Source: Deltaproteobacteria bacterium (GTDB taxonomy: Bacteria > Desulfobacterota > RBG-13-43-22). Taken from it: a stretch of DNA of 36,111 nt. Numbering within the stretch: the stretch's first letter is position 1; each line of letters opens with the position of its first letter. Location of the stretch: the NCBI GenBank assembly GCA_016219225.1, contig JACRBX010000148.1, positions 1 to 36,111 on the forward strand. Direction: 5' to 3'. Below are positions 6,850 to 13,928 of this stretch, piece by piece. A model generated the notes under the pieces. The model did no database searches, was not told the origin of the DNA, and saw only the letters and a list, made by a program, of their open reading frames with translations. A program made the translations under genes and the position numbers.

Positions 6850-8343
6850 ATGGAAAAAAAGCATCCGAAACAAGAGACCTATCTGGAAGAGAAGATGAAG
6901 GCCATTGAAGAGGCAGAAGAAAAAGAAGTTGCCCAGCCTAAAAAAGCCATCATCGGCCTGATTATCGCCTTTGCGATTCTCTTCATAATTCATTTCAGCC
7001 CAACCCTTCCGGGCCTAAGGCCCACTTCCCAGTCAGTGCTGGCCGTTTTCCTCTGGTTTATCACGATTATGGTAACGGACGCCCTGCCAAAGGCCATCGT
7101 GGGGTTTGCCTCGCCCATGCTGGTAGTCTTGTTTGCCGGGATCAAACCGGGTGTGGCCTTCAAGGCCTTTTCCACCGATATATTTTTTCTGGCCGGCGGA
7201 GCCTTTGTCATTGCCGGGATTATGATGGGAACACCTCTCGGGAAAAGGATCGCCCTGAAAATAGTCACGATGATGAAATCAAGCCGGGTGACAAAAATCC
7301 AGACTGGCCTTGGACTGGCAGACGTAGCGGTCGGCTCTGTTTTGCCTACGGTCTCTGAAACGGCCCTTTTCTTGCCGGTTACCAAGGCCATCGGAACCTT
7401 AATGAATGGCAAAGAACATTTGCCGGAAGTTAAAAGGATCAACACCGCCTTGCTGCTCCAGACTCCGGGCTTGACCCCCCTTTTTACCGGGGTGCTTATC
7501 CTGACCAGCCATTTCCCGAATATCATCCTGGCCGGTCAACTTCAGGCTGAAGGGATTTATATTTCCTGGGTCAAGTGGTTCTGGCTTAATCTGCCTCTCT
7601 GGGGGCTCCTCCCTATCATGTTTTGGTACGTTTTTACCTATTTCAAGCTGTGGAAACTCGAAATACCGGGCGCCGAAAAAGAGATACCGAAACTGAAGAA
7701 AGAATTAGGCAAGATCAGTTTTGGAGAGATCTGGGCGGTTATCTGTATCCTGATCGGGCTGGCCCTCTGGATAACAGAAGAGTGGCATCAAATAAAATCA
7801 GGCATGGTCGCCTTGATAACGGCGACTCTGTTATTTATGCCCTGGGGAAAGATCAAATTTGCAGAAGTGAATAAACATATCATGTGGGACACCTGGGTTT
7901 TGCTTGGAGGGGCCATTTCTCTCGGCACCATTCTTTATGATGTAGGAACGGTAACCTGGCTGGCCAATATTATCGTAGAGCCCGTAAGGGATCTCGGTTT
8001 GCCCACCTTTCTGATGATGTTTGTCCTGGCCGGTGCGCTGCACATTGCCAGGGCCGGGATAGTCAGCGCCGTGGCCATGGGTGCCGCCTTTATTCCCTTA
8101 TTGATCGGAATGGCTAAGACCCTTAACCTCGGGGTATTGCCCTTCTCTTTGGTTTTGACCAACTGCCTGAGTTATGCCTTTTTTCTGCCCATATCCATCA
8201 CCGCCTTTCTCATTGCCTGGGGCGCTTCAGGGGCATCCGGGTGGACGATAATCCGGTTCGGGGCCATCCTTTCCATAATAGCCAATGTCTATGTTCTGGT
8301 TGTCCAGACAGCCTGGCTGGCCTTGATCGGATATCCTTTGTAA
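6850..8343 (+). CDS. SLC13/DASS family anion permease
   Basis: Integral membrane transporter of 497 residues with about 11-12 hydrophobic segments after a charged cytoplasmic N-terminus of roughly 35 residues. It matches the divalent-anion:Na+ symporter (SLC13/DASS, ArsB/NhaD superfamily) layout, including two re-entrant hairpin regions: PTVSETALFLPVTK near residue 172 and NCLSYAFFLPISITAF near residue 438. In the well-studied di- and tricarboxylate carriers these hairpins carry SNT motifs; here they read SET and LSY. The ion or substrate site is therefore probably altered. Sulfate, C4-dicarboxylate or another anion are all possible. A good ribosome site (AAAAAGGAGG) lies upstream. It sits between the binding-protein gene and the second Crp/Fnr gene. 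Confidence 0.85.
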   Translation: MEKKHPKQETYLEEKMKAIEEAEEKEVAQPKKAIIGLIIAFAILFIIHFSPTLPGLRPTSQSVLAVFLWFITIMVTDALPKAIVGFASPMLVVLFAGIKPGVAFKAFSTDIFFLAGGAFVIAGIMMGTPLGKRIALKIVTMMKSSRVTKIQTGLGLADVAVGSVLPTVSETALFLPVTKAIGTLMNGKEHLPEVKRINTALLLQTPGLTPLFTGVLILTSHFPNIILAGQLQAEGIYISWVKWFWLNLPLWGLLPIMFWYVFTYFKLWKLEIPGAEKEIPKLKKELGKISFGEIWAVICILIGLALWITEEWHQIKSGMVALITATLLFMPWGKIKFAEVNKHIMWDTWVLLGGAISLGTILYDVGTVTWLANIIVEPVRDLGLPTFLMMFVLAGALHIARAGIVSAVAMGAAFIPLLIGMAKTLNLGVLPFSLVLTNCLSYAFFLPISITAFLIAWGASGASGWTIIRFGAILSIIANVYVLVVQTAWLALIGYPL

Positions 8344-8391
8344 TTTTTCAGCTTCCCTTTATTCCCTCCTGCCAAGGGAGGAGAACCTTGA

Positions 8392-8418
8392 CACCCTCTC
8401 CCATCGTGGGAGAGGGTG
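8392..8418. repeat. CCCTCTCCC-type perfect hairpin
   Basis: CACCCTCTCCCA (8392-8403) and TGGGAGAGGGTG (8407-8418) form a perfect 12-bp stem with a 3-base loop, 48 bases after the permease stop. No U-run follows, so it is not a classical intrinsic terminator, although it could block 3' exonucleases. A related hairpin lies at 30622-30643. A smaller stem (CCCTCC/GGGAGG) is just upstream at about 8365-8382. Confidence 0.6.
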
Positions 8419-8495
8419 CGGGTCGGGTGGGTGCAGTTCTATGATGAAGGATTGCCGGGTCTTTCATTGGAGGACATTTTGTTAGGCGGAATTAC

Positions 8496-9194
8496 ATGGA
8501 AAAACGTTGGTACCTTGATAACCTCGATTTTATCAAAGAATTAACGGAAGACCAGAGAACCTTTTTTTATAAAAACGCTTATAAGAAAAGTTATCCCAAA
8601 AATACGGTTATCTTTTCCCCTGGGGACACAGGTAATCTTATCTATTACGTGGAAAGCGGCCGGGTTAAAATTTATAATTTGTCCCCGGGAGGCCGGGAAA
8701 TTATTTATTGGTTCTGCAACCCCAAGGACCTGTTCGGTCTGGCGGAACTTTGTGGGGGCGAGATGAGGGCTGTCTTCGCTGAAGCCGTTGAAGATACCCA
8801 GACACTGGCCATCAATAAAATGAATTTCGTAGAACTCATCAGTAAAAACCCTGAAATTTCCCTGTTGATCATGAGATTATACGGCAGCCGAATCCGTCAG
8901 GCCCATGAAACCATCAGGGACCTGGTGGCCTGCGACGTCTCCTCCCGTTTAGCCCAATTGCTCATCAAACTCGGCCAGATCAGCGGTGAACCGACGGAAG
9001 GCCGGATCCTGCTGAAGGACAAATTAACCCACCAGGAAATGGCGAATATGATCGGGGCAACCAGGACAACGGTAACGGAGATCATCAATCAATTTAAAAG
9101 GGAAGGATTTGTTAAATACGAGGCCGGTAAGATCACCATTCTGAACCTGGAAAAGCTTACCGAACTCATCGATTCATCCGGTTTTATTTTTTAA
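8496..9194 (+). CDS. Crp/Fnr family transcriptional regulator (second copy)
   Basis: A 232-residue regulator paralogous to the one at 4492. The N-terminal effector barrel includes NLIYYVESGRVKIYN and DLFGLAELC; a long dimerisation helix passes through LVACDVSSRLAQLLIKL, and the winged helix reads LTHQEMANMIGATRTTVTEI. Its recognition helix ATRTTVTE keeps one Arg but lacks the second Arg of CRP and the SR pair of FNR, and differs from the first copy, so the two probably see different operators. No FNR-type N-terminal cysteine cluster is visible. Its position just upstream of the AprA-like gene (98-base gap) makes that cluster the likely target. Start ATG follows AGGCGG. Confidence 0.87.
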   Translation: MEKRWYLDNLDFIKELTEDQRTFFYKNAYKKSYPKNTVIFSPGDTGNLIYYVESGRVKIYNLSPGGREIIYWFCNPKDLFGLAELCGGEMRAVFAEAVEDTQTLAINKMNFVELISKNPEISLLIMRLYGSRIRQAHETIRDLVACDVSSRLAQLLIKLGQISGEPTEGRILLKDKLTHQEMANMIGATRTTVTEIINQFKREGFVKYEAGKITILNLEKLTELIDSSGFIF

Positions 9195-9292
9195 AAAAAT
9201 TAAAAATGTCGTCCAGTCAACATCTTTTATCTTCTTTTACTGATAAATATAGAAAAAATACTGACCAACTTTTTTCAGCAAGGAGGGAATAA

Positions 9293-11044
9293 ATGGCAGA
9301 GAAAACTTTTAAAAGCCTGGAAGAGATCCCCACCGAGGTAATCGAAACCGATTTACTGGTTGTGGGGGGAGGTAATGCCGGCTGCTTTGCAGCTATTGAG
9401 GCCAAAAAACTTAACCCTGATCTGCGCGTCACCATTATGGAAAAGGCCCATATCAGCAGGAGCGGCGCTACCGCAGCCGGGATGGATGCCATTAATACGT
9501 ATATCCCCGAGGGAAAGACCCCGGAGGATTTGGTGCGCTGGAGCCGTTCCCAGGTGGGCGGTGGACCCATTCGGGAAGACCTGGCCTTAAGCAATGCCCA
9601 GAACCTCAATGAAGCCGTGGAGGATCTGGAAAAGTGGGGTCTGCCCATCATCCGGGATGAAGAGGGCAAGCCCCAATATCGCGGAGGCTGGGATATTTCC
9701 ATCCACGGCGAACAACTCAAACCCATCATGGCCGAAAAGGCCATGGAGATGGGAGCGGAAGTCTACAATCGTGTGGTGGCCACCAACTTGCTGATGGACG
9801 GTGATAGATGCGTCGGGGCCATGGGTTTTGGGGTCAAAGACGGCAAGTTTTACGTCTTTCGGGCCAAGGCCACGGTGGTTTCAACCGGTGGGGCCTGCGG
9901 CCTGTATAAATCGTACACCAGTGATGCCACCAGCGCCCACCACCAAACCTGGATGTGTCCATTTAATGTCGGTTCGGGATATGCCGTGGGGATTCGCCAG
10001 GGCGCGGAAATGACTTCCCTGGAGCAGAGATGGGTAGCCACCCGGACCAAAGATCACTGCGGACCGGTGGATACGATTTCGGTAGGGTACAAATCCAATA
10101 TCATCAACGCCAAAGGCGAACGCATTTTGCAGAAACACTATGCCCACCTGGGCGGGGATAAGGCCCCGCGATATATTCGTGCCAATGCCCCCATGGAAGA
10201 ATGGCTGGCCGGAAGAGGGCCTACCTATGCCGATACCACCCACTTGTCACCGGAGGATGTTAGAGACCTCAAGATAGATTATCTCAATGAGCGCCCCTCC
10301 TTCGTCCTCTTTTTAGCCAGCCGGGGGCAGGATATCTCCAAGGATCCCATTGAAATCTACGGAAGCGATCCCTATGTAGTGGGCGGGCATACCCAAAGCG
10401 GCTACTGGGTGGATATTAAAAGGATGACGACGATTCCCGGTCTGTTCGGGGCCGGCGAAACAGCAGGAGGCACCCCTAACAAGTTTGTGGGGGGGTGCGC
10501 CGCAGAAGGAAAGCTGGCGGCCCGGGGTGCGGTAGAATACCTGAGTACCCTTTCCCTGCCTGAATTGGATGGACAGCAGGTGGAACAGGAGAAAGAGCGG
10601 GTATTTGCACCTTTACTGCGAGGACCTGAGTTTGACGGGGTCTCCCCTCTGGAAATGGAAGAACGGATGCAACGACTGATGGATGAGTATGCCGGGGGCA
10701 CCTCCCAGTTTTACCGGACCAATGAAGAAAGGCTGGATTTCGCCCTAAAGCATCTGAAAATGTTGCACGATCAGGTTGAATACCTCTATGCCAAAAACCT
10801 TCATGACCTGATGAATGCCCATGAGGTCATCGACCGTCTGGATGTGGCTGAAGTGCTGGTCCATCATCTGAAATTCCGCAAGGAAACCCGCTGGAAGGGT
10901 TGGCAGACCCGGTCGGATTATCCCGAGATGGACCCGAAATTCGACTGTTTCGTGGAGAGTCGCCGGAATCAGGAAACCGGTGAAATTGAAACGTTTACCA
11001 GGCCCTATGAACAAATTGTTCCGGGGGATCGTTATCAACCCTAA
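9293..11044 (+). CDS. AprA-like flavoprotein (APS reductase alpha/fumarate reductase superfamily)
   Basis: FAD flavoprotein of 583 residues. The dinucleotide-binding fold is at the N-terminus (VVGGGNAG at residues 23-30, then RSGATAAGMDAIN near 58). The middle holds RTKDHCGPV at residues 251-259, which corresponds to the RxKDxxGPV block I associate with dissimilatory APS reductase AprA. Further on are GGHTQSGYW with His366 and a C-terminal FAD segment (GLFGAGETAGGTPNKFVGG). True AprA is longer, about 640-670 residues, so this is a shorter, divergent relative. The electron partner is the AprB-like protein encoded 31 bases downstream. The reaction is uncertain: reduction or oxidation of APS, or a fumarate-reductase-like reaction on another acid. 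The ATG follows a strong AAGGAGGG. Confidence 0.8.
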   Translation: MAEKTFKSLEEIPTEVIETDLLVVGGGNAGCFAAIEAKKLNPDLRVTIMEKAHISRSGATAAGMDAINTYIPEGKTPEDLVRWSRSQVGGGPIREDLALSNAQNLNEAVEDLEKWGLPIIRDEEGKPQYRGGWDISIHGEQLKPIMAEKAMEMGAEVYNRVVATNLLMDGDRCVGAMGFGVKDGKFYVFRAKATVVSTGGACGLYKSYTSDATSAHHQTWMCPFNVGSGYAVGIRQGAEMTSLEQRWVATRTKDHCGPVDTISVGYKSNIINAKGERILQKHYAHLGGDKAPRYIRANAPMEEWLAGRGPTYADTTHLSPEDVRDLKIDYLNERPSFVLFLASRGQDISKDPIEIYGSDPYVVGGHTQSGYWVDIKRMTTIPGLFGAGETAGGTPNKFVGGCAAEGKLAARGAVEYLSTLSLPELDGQQVEQEKERVFAPLLRGPEFDGVSPLEMEERMQRLMDEYAGGTSQFYRTNEERLDFALKHLKMLHDQVEYLYAKNLHDLMNAHEVIDRLDVAEVLVHHLKFRKETRWKGWQTRSDYPEMDPKFDCFVESRRNQETGEIETFTRPYEQIVPGDRYQP

Positions 11045-11075
11045 GACTAACCAAGTGTTCAAAGGAGGAAAAAAT

Positions 11076-11402
11076 ATGCCACCGAAAATTAATAAGGAAA
11101 AATGTGACGGCTGCAAGGCCGAGGAAGAGACCTTATGCGAACAAATCTGTCCGGGTGATCTGATGGCCCTGGGGGAAAACATGAAGGCCTATTGCCGCCA
11201 ACCGCGCGATTGCTGGGACTGCATGTCCTGTACCAAGGTCTGCCCTGTGGGGGCCATTGAGACCCGGATTCCCTACCAGTTGGGATACCACAAGGCCCAA
11301 CTGATCCCCATGATGGGCACCGACAATATTACCTGGACCTGTATCGATATCCATGGAAACGTAGAACGATTTCGCTATAAAAACAGGGTGGAACCGGAAT
11401 AA
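11076..11402 (+). CDS. AprB-like iron-sulfur subunit (two [4Fe-4S])
   Basis: A 108-residue electron-transfer subunit. Cluster I ligands are in KCDGCKAEEETLCEQICPGD and cluster II ligands in CWDCMSCTKVCPVGAIE, the two-cluster arrangement of AprB. What makes it AprB-like rather than a generic ferredoxin is the C-terminal tail, MMGTDNITWTCID and NVERFRYKNR, which matches the beta-strand tail of APS reductase beta subunits as I recall it. It should pass electrons to or from the FAD of the preceding protein. The frame is open upstream, but AAAGGAGGAA just before ATG 11076 and the conserved PPKINKEKC beginning decide the start. The stop overlaps the next start by one base (TAATG), indicating tight translational coupling. 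Confidence 0.85.
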   Translation: MPPKINKEKCDGCKAEEETLCEQICPGDLMALGENMKAYCRQPRDCWDCMSCTKVCPVGAIETRIPYQLGYHKAQLIPMMGTDNITWTCIDIHGNVERFRYKNRVEPE

Positions 11403-13798
11403 TGGATAAAGTCGTACCGAAAATCGGAATATTCATCCGGGATCAAGGCGGCCGACTGGCCCAGGCCATCGACCTGGCGGCATTGGTCCAAAAGATCGGC
11501 AAGGCCAAAAATGTGGGTCGTTGTGAGGTCATAGAGGATCTGTGGGCCCCGGCCTTCCTGGATTCTTTAAAAAATGGGCTGGGGGAAAAACAGGTGGATC
11601 GCATCCTGTGGGTGGGACGTTTCACCCCCTATCAAATGAAAAGCCTCAAAGACGAACTGGCTTCAGCCGGGCTGAATCCTTGCCTTCATGGCTGGTGCGA
11701 CCTGGAAGAACAGGGGGTCTGTTTAATGGAAACAGATCCGAAAATCCGGGCCGCCAAGGCCTTGATCCTGGTCCAGATGGCCCTGGCCCGGGTCCGCCTG
11801 CTGGAATCGTTGGAACCTCTGGAACTTCCGGCTTCGGAAGCCATTCTGATTATCGGAGCCGGAGTGGCCGGTCTTCAGGCCGCTGAATCTCTGGCCGGGC
11901 TTGGCAAGCAGGTCATTCTGGTAGAAAAGGAAAGCGGGGTAGGCGGAAAGGTGGCCCTGCTTTCCCGTTTCTATCCCCGGATCTGCGACCCCCGCTGTGG
12001 ATTGGAATTTATCCTTCAAAGGCTTGGCGACGCAGGTCGCCTGCAACTGATCACGCTGGCCGAGGTAGCCGCCATCGAGGGGGGCCCGGGAAATTTCATC
12101 GCCACCGTTCAAAAACAACCCCGTTTTGTTTTGGAGAAACGCTGCAACGGCTGCGGAAAATGTCAGACGGTTTGCCCGGTGGAGGTCCAAGAACCTTTTC
12201 CTTTGATGCCGGATGCGACACCCCACCTACCGGGTTTCGAAGCTTCCCGGCAAAAAACCCGGAAGGCCATTCACCCGGCTTCCCCCATGGCCTTTCCGGC
12301 CGCTTTCGTCATTGAACGGCAGCACTGTCCCCCGGAGTGCCGGGAATGCGAAAAGGCCTGTCCGGCCGGGGCTGTCGAATTGGATCAATCAGCGTCAGAG
12401 GAACAGCTCCGGGTGGGGGCCGTGCTCATTACCACCGGCTGGGACCCCTATCCCCTGTCCAACGTGGAAGAATATGGCTACGGCCGTCTAACCAACGTCA
12501 TCAGCAACCTGGAAATGGAACAACTCCTTTCCCCGGACAACCGCCCCCCTACCCCTCTGGCAAAATTTCCTTTAAACAGTCTAAAAGAAGTGGGGTTCAT
12601 CCAGTGTGCCGGAAGCCGGGACGAAAGACACTTAAATTATTGTTCTTCGGTTTGCTGCTCGGTTACCTTAAAGCAAATCTTTTATTTTAAAGAATTGGTC
12701 CCGGAGGCCAAGTGTTATGTCTTCTACCAACATATTCGTACCCCGGGCTTCGAAGAGGATCTTTATCGCAAGGTCCGGGAATCAGGAGATGTCACCTTTG
12801 TCCGTGACCGGCCGGCCCGGGTGGAAGCCGACCAAAATTCAGGGAAGTTGAATATAACCGTCCTGGACCCCCTGCTTGATAAAAAGATTGCAATCAACCT
12901 GGACCTGCTTGTTTTGGCCGGGGGGATGTGCCCTTCCAAAGGCTCGCAGAAAATGGCTCAGACCTTCAACCTTCCTCAAAATCAATATCACTTTTTTGAA
13001 TCCCATCGACAATGCCATCCCGAGGAAAGCCAAAGGACCGGCATTTATACCGGAGGAAGCTGCCGGGAGCCGATGAATGTAGCCCAATCCATCGAATCCA
13101 GTCAGCGGTCGGCCCTGGAGGCCCTGAAATTTATGGGCGGTACGGTCCTGATCGAACCTTATTATCCGGTGGTCAATAAAACCAAGTGCGATCAGTGCAA
13201 ACGCTGCATGGAAGAATGTCCCTTTGGAAGTTTCGTCTTTGATGAAAAAAATTTCCCTTCTCCGGATCTGGCCAAATGTCGGCAGTGCGGGAATTGCATG
13301 GGTATCTGCCCTCTGGCCGTCATATCCTTACGTAACAACACCATCAAACAGATGGCGGTCCAGATCGAGGCGATCAATGCTTCCTTTATGGGCAAGGGCG
13401 AGCCGGTCATTCTGGCCCTCTTGTGCGAAAATGATGCCTATAAGGCCGCCCAATCGGCCGTAAACCAGGGTTTGCCGGTCCCGCCCAATGTCATCTTCAT
13501 TAAAGTGTCTTGCGCCGGTTCCATAAACAATGCCTTAATCGCCGACGCCCTTTCTTCGGGGATTGACGGGGTATTGATCGGCGGTTGTAAAGACGACCAG
13601 TGTCATTATGTCAAAGGGAACCAACTGGTCCAGAAACGCAGTGGGGATTTGAGCGATAAATTAAAAACCATGATGATCGAACCCGAACGGGTCCGTTTCG
13701 TGGGTCTCGAAATAAGAGATTCGCAACACTATGTGGATGTGCTTGATGCCTATATCCAGGACCTAAAAAAGATGGGGCCGAATCCGTTTAAGATTTAA
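11402..13798 (+). CDS. HdrA-MvhD-like fusion (QmoB-like) electron-transfer flavoprotein
   Basis: A 798-residue protein. Residues 1-140 match the HdrA N-terminal domain in layout, but its usual cysteines are replaced (IFIRDQGGRL and WVGRFTP where CxCG and CSP-type motifs are expected). An FAD fold follows (IIGAGVAGLQAAESL near residue 150), then CDPRCG near 196, a first ferredoxin (CNGCGKCQTVCP near 250), CPPECRECEKACPAG near 310, and the HdrA block QCAGSRD...YCSSVCC near 402-420. Two further [4Fe-4S] motifs lie at about 596-650 (CDQCKRCMEECP, CRQCGNCMGICP). The C-terminal MvhD-like domain has SCAGSI and GCKDDQCHYVKGN. HdrA/Qmo proteins route electrons between a flavin and multiple clusters and can bifurcate or confurcate. 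Here it would link the AprAB-like pair to the Hdr subunits encoded downstream. Confidence 0.85.
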   Translation: MDKVVPKIGIFIRDQGGRLAQAIDLAALVQKIGKAKNVGRCEVIEDLWAPAFLDSLKNGLGEKQVDRILWVGRFTPYQMKSLKDELASAGLNPCLHGWCDLEEQGVCLMETDPKIRAAKALILVQMALARVRLLESLEPLELPASEAILIIGAGVAGLQAAESLAGLGKQVILVEKESGVGGKVALLSRFYPRICDPRCGLEFILQRLGDAGRLQLITLAEVAAIEGGPGNFIATVQKQPRFVLEKRCNGCGKCQTVCPVEVQEPFPLMPDATPHLPGFEASRQKTRKAIHPASPMAFPAAFVIERQHCPPECRECEKACPAGAVELDQSASEEQLRVGAVLITTGWDPYPLSNVEEYGYGRLTNVISNLEMEQLLSPDNRPPTPLAKFPLNSLKEVGFIQCAGSRDERHLNYCSSVCCSVTLKQIFYFKELVPEAKCYVFYQHIRTPGFEEDLYRKVRESGDVTFVRDRPARVEADQNSGKLNITVLDPLLDKKIAINLDLLVLAGGMCPSKGSQKMAQTFNLPQNQYHFFESHRQCHPEESQRTGIYTGGSCREPMNVAQSIESSQRSALEALKFMGGTVLIEPYYPVVNKTKCDQCKRCMEECPFGSFVFDEKNFPSPDLAKCRQCGNCMGICPLAVISLRNNTIKQMAVQIEAINASFMGKGEPVILALLCENDAYKAAQSAVNQGLPVPPNVIFIKVSCAGSINNALIADALSSGIDGVLIGGCKDDQCHYVKGNQLVQKRSGDLSDKLKTMMIEPERVRFVGLEIRDSQHYVDVLDAYIQDLKKMGPNPFKI

Positions 13799-13806
13799 AA
13801 TAAGTT

Positions 13807-13825
13807 GCAAGATGCAAGTTTCAAG
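13807..13825. repeat. 19-base exact dispersed repeat (first copy)
   Basis: GCAAGATGCAAGTTTCAAG occurs here and again, in the same orientation, at 24089-24107. Both copies lie in short gaps between genes that look co-transcribed. Confidence 0.6.
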
Positions 13826-13852
13826 TTTCAAGGTTAAGTACGAAAAAAAATA

Positions 13853-13918
13853 GAGGCACGAGGCTATTGGCGAATAAAAGACCATAAACCCGTTTTACAT
13901 TGCCCATCGCCCATTGCC
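13853..13918. repeat. Dispersed GCCCATCGCCC-type repeat (copy B), inside the operon
   Basis: About 66 bases here are homologous in inverted orientation to 21523-21590: both share AAACGGGTTTATGG, TTATTCGC and ATAGCCTCGTGCCT or their complements. The repeat lies between the HdrA-like and membrane-subunit genes and ends 10 bases before the ATG at 13929. That leaves no Shine-Dalgarno for the downstream gene. Confidence 0.65.
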
Positions 13919-13928
13919 TGACAAGTTT

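Noticed and set aside
8392-8418. Intrinsic terminator after the permease gene
   Set aside because: The 12-bp stem is perfect but has no U-run, and a related stem at 30622-30643 lies in a divergent gap where termination is not needed. A dispersed repeat is the better reading.
9293-11044. Calling the gene aprA outright
   Set aside because: The protein is about 80 residues shorter than known AprA, no sat or dsr genes are near, and the substrate residues could not be aligned by eye. AprA-like is as far as the sequence supports.
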